DNA of 64,000 nucleotides from Oikopleura dioica (taxonomy: Eukaryota; Chordata; Appendicularia; Copelata; Oikopleuridae): NCBI GenBank assembly GCA_907165135.1, contig OU015567.1, positions 14,885,001-14,949,000 of the forward strand. The letters run 5' to 3'. This document shows positions 56,801 through 64,000 of the stretch, in pieces. The notes beneath the pieces are model-generated. The model was not told where the DNA came from. It searched no databases and saw only the letters and a program-made list of their open reading frames with translations. The position numbers and the translations under genes were made by a program. Every line of letters starts with the position of its first letter. The stretch's first letter is position 1.

Positions 56801-59444
56801 TTTGCCAAATTAAGGGCGTCCAGTTCAAAACTCTAACCTGGCTGAGAAGAGTCTCCGCATGATTCGCCCAAATCGCCGGATGCGCAACTTCAACAATCAA
56901 CTCGGCCTGAAAAAGTTCAAATTCGAAGAGGTCCAATTGACCGGGCAAATTTCTTAATTTTCAATTAAGAGCGCAACTCGTTTGTAATTTTCTTTTAGAA
57001 CCTGCAAAGGCATATCAGGAATGTCGTCTAAGTCCTCGAGGATCTTTTCTTCGGGGAGATCGAGTAACTTGTCCATTGATCGATTCCAGACCCAGGCGAC
57101 CTAAAATTTTGAAGGTAATTTTTCTCGAAAAATAGAATAGGGAATCAAAACTGGGCTCGGCAACCTGTGTAAAAACCTGAATCAGGGTCTTAAAATTCAA
57201 AAATAAAAAGCCGCGTAGCGGCTTTTTTGAAAACGAAGCCGCTAAGCGGCTTCGCCAAAATTACAATACCAACTATGATATTCTAGAAAAGCCGTTACGC
57301 GGCTTCGTTTAAAAGCCGCTAAGCGGCTTTCCATTATAGCTCCTTAAGAACCCTGACTCAGGTTTTCTACACAGGTTGCCGACCTCAGGGTCGAACCCCG
57401 GCCACGAGAGTCTCCCCTCGAAATGTCTAAAAGTAATCCCATCCACGTCAGTTGCACCGTATTTCCTCGCCCTCCCCATAGTACGGGTGTGCCCTTATTT
57501 ACCCTAAATGTATCTCTCTAACATGATGATGCTCTCAAATCCGGTTCGATCCCCCATTTGGTAATTGGTGGCGAATTGTATAACCAAAACGCAAAATGTT
57601 ATCGCAGACCACAAAAGGAGCACTAGGCAATTACGTGGAATGTTATTTTCAGCGCCATTCCTTTATGTTATCCAAGCAAGATCTAATTGATCAACAACTC
57701 CAGTTTCTTGTATTTACCGCTTTGTTCGCTCTCCAACTATCCGCTCCTTCTATATTTAGCAAATGAAACCCATCGTTAACCCGCCAATACGCAGATGTTG
57801 ACATGCTCGACAAAGAGAGAGCTGAGGAGTTACAAAGATGGGTTAAACAAATTCCATCATCTTTTTAGAAATAAACCGAGAACTTGATACCTTAGTATAA
57901 ACGATGGAGCTATTTTTGGATGAAAAATGGCCAGAAATTCATATTTCCGGAAGGTCCATTTTTGCATCAACGGTTTTTATGCATATTTGCGCCTTGTTCT
58001 TTACGTGTTCTATGCATACAGCCCCGTTGACATTTCGGTTCAAGGGAAGAAGTTGACTTTTTCAACTGATTTCCAGATGATTTTTGATGATTGCCGCGAA
58101 AACTAAAGCCGAGTCGAAAGGCTATCTGAAAATCCCCATCGAATCGAGTCGAGTCGACTTAGTCAACTTATTAGTCGAAAAGTCGAAAAACTGGAAAAAT
58201 ATATAAATTTAGTCGAAAAAGTCGAAAATAAGTCGAAAAGTCAAAATTTAGTCGAAAGTCGAAAGAGAAGTCGAAAAGTCGAAAGCAAAATAGTGATTCT
58301 TTTCGACTTTTTCGACAAGATTTTCGACTTATTCGAATAGATTTTTCGACTTTCTACTCAACATTGCTCTCGACTTTTTGACTAGTCGACAATCTAGTTT
58401 ACACATCGGGTCAAGTCGAGTCGAATCGAGTCGACTTATTTCCACAACCAGTCTAGTCGAGTCGAGCTAGTCTTTTCGACTAAGACTCGACTCGACTCGA
58501 CTTCGACTTTAGTCGAAACTCGACGAGTCGATTTAGAACCCTGATTGAATAGAATGCTTTGAATAGAACATCACCATTCTAATAGCATAATTTGAATTCA
58601 ACCAGAGATGCCATCAAAATTGACCCTAGCCTTAAGAAAATAGAAAAATATTTTTCAAAGATTACGGTATTTGATCATGCAATTCATCCTTTACCATAAA
58701 AACTAAACAAAAAGCTCTGTATATTTTGGCTTACCTCTAAATGAGCACTCTTCTCCGCATAATCATAAATTGCTTTGAACGAGATCCAAATTTTTTCATC
58801 AAATTATTGAAATTTATTGTTTCACTGTTTTTACTAAAAATTAGCTGGGATAAGACACTTTCAGGTAAGTAATAAGTAATGTTTTCCTGAAAATGATGTC
58901 AAAAGAGGACGAAAACGGCGTTTCGTAAAAGTGACGAGTGCGCACATTTTCGAGCTCTATAATATTTTCCCGTTTACATGGCTTTTCGGCGAAGTGGTCC
59001 CGCTCGGCCGCGTTTTATTTCGCGCTGCGTAATTTATTATCCTTTGTCATGGTCTATCTGCTCCGCTCACGGGAAATTTGACAAGTTTAGTCACTAATCC
59101 ATTACTAGAATTTTACATTTTTGTTATCCTTAGCGACTTTTTATTTGTAGGCTTTTAAAACATTTGCATTTCATTTTTAGATTCGCGAATTAAATACTTA
59201 AATTTTAAAATCAAAATGAAAATTGGATGATTAACTCTTTTGCGCATCTAAACCAATTTTTTGGCAGGGCGCTTATTTACGGCTAAAAGGTCTGTTATTA
59301 CGCGAAAAACGAAAATAGCACTGAATTATCTTCTCCTACGCTCATGCTTATTTTGAGCAAGCAATCAAGCTCAAAAAGAAACGAACCTCGGCCCCCTGTT
59401 TCTTGTCCCAATTTGCCAAATCCAACAATACCGATCCGCGTCAT
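53822..59444 (-). CDS. ASPDH: Aspartate dehydrogenase domain-containing protein homologue, 11 exons
   Basis: Minus strand; predicts an NAD(P)-linked L-aspartate dehydrogenase-family enzyme. Exons: 59444-59387, 58772-58735, 57100-57002, 56906-56838, 56656-56579, 55767-55581, 54989-54969, 54887-54838, 54267-54198, 54011-53935, 53917-53822. They total 280 codons, near the usual family length. Landmarks in order: TRIGIVGFGKLG (Rossmann GxGxxG, residues 8-13); VAWVWNR; LIVEVAHP (68-75); ADVLIGSPSGL; FVARGALWGSEDI (120-132); CVLYEGPVRELCPLAPN and NVNTM (179-200); GFDKTIGKL; EMHVCEI. These match the ASPDH family pattern strongly. The join at YEG|PVREL and the one at GKL|GN need GA-AG introns. The last join is doubtful: the drawn intron is 17 bases (53934-53918), and a GA-AG intron from the TGC|GAG codon would be 50 bases. 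Intron 6 may be larger than drawn. AATAAA overlaps the end. Confidence 0.85.
54260..54517. mobile_element. Family A MITE with 8-bp TSD, in an ASPDH intron
   Basis: Element 54268-54509 begins CTGAGCTCGGCAACCTGTGT and ends CACAGGTTGCCGAGCTCAG, flanked by the perfect direct repeat TCACCAGG (54260-54267, 54510-54517). Four GCCGC hairpins, arms nearly identical. Read on the gene strand, its edge supplies CTCAG immediately before ASPDH exon 9. Confidence 0.92.
54990..55612. mobile_element. Inverted-repeat element forming ASPDH intron 6
   Basis: GCCGGGATCCGAAAAAGAAA at left and CTTCTTCGGATCCCGG at right are inverted and sit at the two ends of the intron. The centre holds a second long palindrome, 55318-55516 (CGATTGTCATTTTTGACCGA ... 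TCGGTCAAAAATGACAATCG, with GAGAAGCCGC hairpins). Confidence 0.65.
55905..56488. mobile_element. Family F hAT-like MITE with 26-bp tandem array, 8-bp TSD
   Basis: Element 55913-56480 starts CAGAGTTGCAAATTTGCTGA and ends AAAACTTGCAACTCTG. The direct repeat GTTTTTAT flanks it at 55905-55912 and 56481-56488. About twelve 26-base units, GGTCCGCTCAGCTCAGCTCA plus AATTAG, run through 56064-56375. Lies inside ASPDH intron 5. Confidence 0.92.
57151..57388. mobile_element. Family A MITE in ASPDH intron 2
   Basis: CTGGGCTCGGCAACCTGTGT at left; CACAGGTTGCCGACCTCAG at right; four GCCGC hairpins. It ends 51 bases upstream, in gene orientation, of exon 3's acceptor. Confidence 0.88.
58070..58545. mobile_element. 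GTCGA-rich self-complementary repeat in ASPDH intron 2
   Basis: Dense AAGTCGAAAAGTCGAAAA and CTTTTTCGACTTTTCGAC runs in opposite halves and GAGTCGAGTCGACTT modules. The right end, GTCGATTTAGAACCCTG, resembles the CAGGGTTC end of family G. The left counterpart is missing. Confidence 0.7.
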
Positions 59445-59814
59445 TGTAAACAGCAGTACACTCTCTCTCGTTGATTCCGTTTGTTTTCCCTCGTTCAATC
59501 AAATAATCAAGAAGCCGAAAAAATAACGATCTCTTATTTTCTTTATTTCTGCGCTTTTGTTTGCTCCACCCAATCCACACCCCAAAAATTCAAGAAGAAA
59601 AAATAGAATAGTTGCTATAGCGCGGCTGTTTGCTTTGATCCCACAGCTCAAAAGACGGTAGATCCTCTCAATGGTTTTTCGTTGAATTGAGATTATTCTT
59701 TTTCCGGTTTTTATTTCGAAAAATACTTTCTTACGTATCCCCTCTTGGTTTTGACAGAATTTTGTATTGCCAAGAGTAAGCTTTTGCTTTATGAAAAAGT
59801 TTCTCTGAAATATA
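59445..59814. other. 5' flank of the ASPDH gene
   Basis: No obvious TATA box. Short open frames on both strands near 59344-59580 are shadows of exon 1. Confidence 0.4.
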
Positions 59815-60000
59815 TTCTTGACAACCTATTTAAAAACCTGAGTCAGGATCTGATTAGCTAAAAATGAAAAGCCGCGAAGCGGCTTCGCTGACATTTTAAA
59901 ATTGATAAGTGTGATTGTATTGCGAAGCCGCTTTGCGGCTTTTCATCTTTAGCTAATCAGAACCTGACTCAGGTTTTTACAAAGGGTTCCAACTTGGAAC
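59815..60000. mobile_element. Family A MITE
   Basis: TCTTGACAACCTATTTAAAA with CCTGAGTCAGGATCTGATTA at left; inverted TAATCAGAACCTGACTCAGG at right; GCCGCGAAGCGGC and GCCGCTTTGCGGC hairpins. Confidence 0.8.
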
Positions 60001-60659
60001 TTCCAAGTCTAGTCTGGAAAAGTACAAGAGAAAGAGAAATCTTCAGTCTACCTTGCCAGATGCAAGTTCGTTGATTAGTCGCGAAGTTGGACCGCAAATC
60101 TTATGACCCAAGCACCGGGTCGCCGGGATCAGTGTTATCCCTCGTTTACTCAGCCCGCAAGATCGTAATTTTTCGACGCTTAGAGCGAATTCGCCTGTTA
60201 CAGTCACCATCAATTCATAAAGACCTCAGATGGACGCACTCTATTGTTCCGTAATTATTGATGAATTGCTTGATTAACGATCAAGGTTATCTAATTGGCC
60301 CTTGAGAAATGATGTTTATGAGAGTCTCGCCGCTTTAGAACTCGCTCTAGAAAAGACACTGCGCTGGGCCACTCGCAACCGATACTTAGGGCCCTTCTAA
60401 TGCGATTAAACGGCGACAACCATCAACGTGCTTTCTTAATCGGAAACTTTTACGCACTGCCCCAAGTACCGAGATTCACAATTAATCAAAGACTTGCATA
60501 ATCGAAACGTGAGGGATCTTACGACGGTTTCCATCGCCAAAATTTCTTATGAGTCCGATTTGTATGATCAAGAACAAGTTTTCTAAAAATGAACTTGATC
60601 GCTCCAATTGAACGATAATCAGCTAACACTTAGTCCAACATAATTGCGGCTAGAATTTA
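60001..60659. other. Intergenic, nothing recognised
   Basis: No exon series found. Slightly higher G+C between 60090 and 60480 than in the flanks. Confidence 0.4.
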
Positions 60660-60935
60660 ATGCAGCAAATAAAATCAGCTCCGATCGCTTATGAATCCTG
60701 GCAGCGAAATCCTGAGAAGGGCGTTGACTGCAGACTAAGCGGGCCTGAATTTTTAGAACCAGTTCAGCGCCCCGCCGGATTTACAGATGGACATGCCTGC
60801 GATCCGGCTGATTATGATCCTGAAATTAAACGGGCAGCTGAGACTTTCTACTGCTCCAATTTTCAGCGAAAGATATGTCACCTCCTTCTTAACTTTCAAG
60901 AAGTCATCTTTTCGGAAACAAGGACGGGATCGTAA
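60660..60935 (+). CDS. Possible small gene, unknown
   Basis: ATG frame of 91 residues: MQQIKSAPIAYESWQRNPEK, later GPEFLEPVQRPAGFTDGHAC and DPADYDPEIKRAAETFYCSN. The composition is protein-like up to about residue 70 (codon ending CAG at 60869) and less so after, so an intron could begin there. No poly(A) signal close by and no recognised domain. Confidence 0.3.
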   Translation: MQQIKSAPIAYESWQRNPEKGVDCRLSGPEFLEPVQRPAGFTDGHACDPADYDPEIKRAAETFYCSNFQRKICHLLLNFQEVIFSETRTGS

Positions 60936-60958
60936 GAAAAAAAAATTATAAAGAAAAT

Positions 60959-61095
60959 TTCTCGGCAACCTTTGAAGGAAACCTGAGTCAGGTTCTGAAA
61001 AGCCGCAAAGTGGCTTTTTTGAATCCGAAGCCGCGAATTTATCATTTAAGCTCGTCAGAACCTGACTCAGGTTTTCTACACAGGTCGCCAGAACC
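60959..61095. mobile_element. Family A MITE
   Basis: CTCGGCAACCTTTGAAGGAA with CCTGAGTCAGG at left; CCTGACTCAGGTTTTCTACA at right; one GCCGC hairpin pair. Confidence 0.8.
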
Positions 61096-61847
61096 AGACT
61101 TATAGTCATCTTACGAAAAAAGGCCAATTTTTCTGCTACCAGATTTACAGCGAACGTGTCTCATTTCTACCGCGGTAATGAGCGCTGAAAAATGTCGAAT
61201 ATCCGTCGCGGTAAAAATCTTCAAAATCGAAAAAATACTACGTTTTCAATTTTTCGAATTGTAAGGTGCCAAAGTAGATGTTTCGCATGGAGCAACAGAG
61301 CCTTGTGGTCGTTGAACATTTTATTTGAAGAAAAGACGCCGAAGACAAACGCCAAAAGGGATGATCTCCTGTCGACTCAAATTTTACATTCTGGCAACGT
61401 CTCTTTAGACGTCTTTCCCAAGGGTTGAGGTTTAGTGTTTTTGAAAAAAGCAGAGAAGGGCCGTTTAGACTCTCTAAGAACCACGTTGCTTACAAGATTT
61501 CTCGAAGGACACTTGGCTTGGCATCTGTTGATTCAATCGTTGACATTATGTTATTTAGGCCTATCTCAATGTGTGGTGAATTGCACAACCATTGGAGCCA
61601 ACTCATGAGCTCCAGGAAAAGAGAGATTCGATAATACCGAATTGAAATTATTCATAATCCAATTAGCTAATTGGAATAGATATCAGTATCGCGGCACGGT
61701 ATATGACGACCTTTTATCGACCATTTTTGTAGAGAGTAGATACTGTTCTTGATGAAAGTCGAATGTAACTCCGTTTTGTCGTTGTAAATTGCTTGCGAAT
61801 CAAAGAAAATAAGGATAAAAATATGATATGGTTAGGGTTAAGGTCCG
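61096..61847. other. Intergenic, no supported gene
   Basis: Two overlapping short frames (61192-61428 and 61425-61634) with no motif or signals. Confidence 0.4.
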
Positions 61848-62160
61848 GAAACCTGTGCTGAAAACCTGAGTCAGGATTGGAAACTTCTTTAATAAAATAC
61901 GGCGCTAGAATGGGGGAGGTATCAGGAACCGACAAAATCCCGAGAAATTTTGAGCAGAAATTTTCGACCAATCAGAACCCCGCATTCGCCTTACTGGCCA
62001 ATCCGCAGCAGAGTAGCCGCTCACGCGAAATTTGTATTCTATAACTCTCTGAGACTTTTTGTCGATTTGTGACTCCAATGACTGTAAATTGCTGAGCCAC
62101 TAAAAATTTAATGATCCTCTTTCAAACCCTGACTCAGGTTTTCCTCAAAATTTGAGGAGC
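61848..62160. mobile_element. Family A MITE interrupted by family C
   Basis: Left end CCTGTGCTGAAAACCTGAGT and right end ACCCTGACTCAGGTTTTCC are separated by a family C copy (about 61913-62085). Confidence 0.7.
61913..62085. mobile_element. Family C MITE, nested
   Basis: GGAGGTATCAGGAACCGACA at left and TTTTTGTCGATTTGTGACTCC at right; inner GACCAATCAGAACCC and GGCCAATCCGCAGC. Confidence 0.7.
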
Positions 62161-63020
62161 TTAGGTTAGGGTTTGAAAAACCAAGAATCTCCAGGAAAAC
62201 CCATTTTATAGCAAAAAAAAACTGATGCAAAAATATCCCGAAAATAAGCTCAGGAGTTAAAACGTGTTTGTATAGAAGTTCCAAAAGTTGCGAATCCCAT
62301 TCCAGCGCGGCTTGATTGGTAAACAGCCTAAATTCAATTGTAAGCTCTTTTCCGCGCGTTATGAAATTTTCCATTAGAAGCGCTCGCATAGTTCAATTGA
62401 TTCAAAAGATTATCCGGAAAGCGATTTCGCTTGATATTTGTTTCGCATCCCTCGCAAACCAGAATCAAAAGTTGAGCTCAAAGGTTGCCCCACAACAGCC
62501 AGTAGTCACAAGATTGTAATTCAATTTTTTCCGTCGAGAAAGAGGGAGAAATGAACTCATTCAATTTTGGTTTTTAGAAATTCCAGTCGTAGTGAGGGTT
62601 CATCATTCGAGCCTATGATTCGAGCTGTCAAATATCTCTAGAATCTAGGCAAGTGGTTAATGTAAGTGACTGGGAAGCCCCCTTGATTAGGGTTAGGGCA
62701 GCTCGAATTTTACTACCATGCCAGTTCATTTGCTCAAATTGGGAAAAACCGTCAAGGAGCGACAAAAAAAGGGCGACAAATTTTGAAGTCGTCGCTCGAA
62801 AAAATTTCGACAGAAAAGTCGATTTTTTGCGACAACTTATATGAAAACAAGTTTGTCCAAGATTTCACCAAAGTTTTGGTCAAAATCGTCGCGATTTTCT
62901 GTCCATTCAAGCCTTCTCCCTTCAGCTGCTGATTTGCCAAAATGAGTTTGTCGCGAAACTTTGTCGCAGTTTTTGTCGTTTCCCTTAACCCTAACCCTAA
63001 CCTCTTACCAAGAAAAATAA
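62161..63020. other. Intergenic, no supported gene
   Basis: A 53-codon ATG frame at 62361 (MKFSIRSARIVQLIQ) and other short frames, none with signals. CCCTAA repeats at 62987-63002. Confidence 0.35.
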
Positions 63021-63023
63021 GAG

Positions 63024-63172
63024 ATGTCAGAAACCGACAAAAAAAAATTCGACAAATTTTGGGAGGAAATTTTCAACCAATCAGAAGCCAAGATTCGGCA
63101 AATCTGCCAATCAGCAGATGAGTAGTAGCCCACGCAAAATATGTCGAAATTTTTTTGTCGGTTCCTTTCACC
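63024..63172. mobile_element. Family C MITE between telomere-type repeats
   Basis: GATGTCAGAAACCGACAAAA at left, TTTTTTTGTCGGTTCC at right; AACCAATCAGAAGCC and TGCCAATCAGCAG inside. CCCTAA runs abut both sides. Confidence 0.8.
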
Positions 63173-63460
63173 CTAACCCTAACTTTCTACCCCGAAAAAG
63201 CTCGTTGATTTGAATCACACCCCCTTAAAATAGCAGAAACGGAACTCGCTGGTCTTGATTTTACGCACGGTAGTTCTTAAAAGAAGACCAAACCCTCTCA
63301 GAAAAGCAATTCACCACGTTATTCGCCCTCGCCAATAAAACAGTGATTCAAAACAGTCCCTTCCAAAAGAAAATTAAAAAATCTCCAGCCGCGCTGATTA
63401 TAGCCAAAGAACCAAGTGCTTCAATCGAGCACAGTTCTAATTTAATTGAAAAAAGTGAAC

Positions 63461-63658
63461 ATGTCCAAAATTTTTAATCGGGCGGCGAAACAAGTGCACA
63501 GGGCTGCTACTAAAACTAATTCTAAAGCAATTTTTTTTTCAGACGTTATTGGATTGCGACAGTCACTCGGGATAAAGTGCCGCGACCAGGTGGGCTTGAG
63601 TACCGTAACTAAAATCAAGAAAGAAGGAAGAAGATTGATTTGGATTGAGTTCTTCTGA
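63461..63658 (+). CDS. Small basic ORF, uncertain
   Basis: ATG frame of 65 residues: MSKIFNRAAKQVHRAATKTN, then LGIKCRDQVGLSTVTKIKKE. It contains a perfect-looking intron end (ACTAATTC...TTTTTTTTTCAG at 63542), which makes an unspliced coding interpretation doubtful. A family A copy begins directly after. Confidence 0.2.
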   Translation: MSKIFNRAAKQVHRAATKTNSKAIFFSDVIGLRQSLGIKCRDQVGLSTVTKIKKEGRRLIWIEFF

Positions 63659-63661
63659 TTC

Positions 63662-63915
63662 TTGAGCTCGGCAACCTGTGTTGAAAGCCTGAGTCAGGAT
63701 CTTAAGAGCTTAACTGTTAAGCCGCATTGCGGCTTTTTGAAAAACGAAGCCGCGGAGCGGCTTTTCAAGTTGTTTGAAATAGATGCTAAAAGTGATTTCG
63801 AAGCCGCGTTGCGGCTTTTATTATTTAAGAAAGCACGTTGCTTTGCGGCTTCGTTTTTAAAAAAGCCGCGTTGCTGCTTTTTATTAAAGGTTTTCAGAAC
63901 CCAGATTTTTTCTCC
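63662..63915. mobile_element. Family A MITE
   Basis: TTGAGCTCGGCAACCTGTGT at left with CCTGAGTCAGGATCTT; right end decayed to TTTTCAGAACCCAGA. Four GCCGC hairpins, some mutated (GCCGCGTTGCTGC). Confidence 0.78.
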
Positions 63916-64000
63916 ATCTAATGAAACTGTTTTTATTTACTCTTAAGAGAATATTTTATGATATTCAAATTGAGCTTCTTGAAAATAATCAATTGACAAT

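Noticed and set aside
57381-57410. tRNA-like GGTTCGACC motif on the minus strand
   Set aside because: The arm around it does not pair and there is no A box; it is the end of a family A element plus flank.
57543-57556. GGTTCGATCCC B-box-like motif
   Set aside because: No acceptor stem or A box at tRNA distance.
60549-60560. GAGTCCGATTT, reminiscent of part of the Oikopleura spliced-leader sequence
   Set aside because: Only about eleven bases fit from memory, with no donor GT or Sm-type site following; too short to support an SL RNA gene.

Overview
Eukaryotic nuclear DNA, A+T rich, from an invertebrate animal. The genes have spliced exons, AATAAA poly(A) signals and short interstitial TTAGGG/CCCTAA runs. 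Several introns needed to restore a conserved protein start with GA instead of GT. Such GA-AG introns, together with very short introns, are known from larvacean tunicates (Oikopleura), so an appendicularian-like chordate is my best guess. This is an inference, not an identification.

Genes are sparse and transposons dense. On the plus strand: a small acidic, possibly acylated protein (4.1 kb); a secreted protein with 15-residue repeats (7.9-8.7 kb, 3 exons); an immunity-related GTPase (IRG) family gene (25.2-29.2 kb, 9 exons, 500 codons); a partial three-exon helical protein (35.7-36.2 kb); a coiled-coil protein (39.1-40.1 kb, 3 exons); and a coiled-coil RING-finger protein (43.2-44.6 kb, 2 exons). 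On the minus strand: two unidentified spliced genes (33.5-34.2 and 34.5-34.8 kb); a basic exon (48.5 kb); and an aspartate dehydrogenase domain (ASPDH) homologue spread over eleven small exons (59.4-53.8 kb).

Most of the rest is non-autonomous, TIR-bearing or fold-back DNA. Family A (about 30 copies or fragments) has TIRs with the palindrome CCTGAGTCAGG and inner AAGCCGCGNAGCGGCTT hairpins; two copies have clean 8-bp target-site duplications, as hAT elements do. Family C (about 8 copies) has paired CCAAT boxes. Families F (GCTCA arrays, 2 copies) and G (CCTAGG arrays, 1 clear copy) have CAGRG-type ends and perfect 8-bp duplications. There are also several long fold-backs (943 bp at 32.5-33.4 kb, about 590 bp at 35.0-35.6 kb, 400 bp at 31.3-31.7 kb, 310 bp at 49.25-49.56 kb), a (TATAA)n microsatellite, and nested insertions.

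The genes do not form an obvious pathway. What links the window is the interaction of genes with MITEs. ASPDH introns are packed with elements, one intron is bounded by an inverted repeat, and one exon seems to use the CAG at a MITE end as its 3' splice site. The MITE ends also carry perfect AP-1 (TGAGTCA) and CCAAT motifs.
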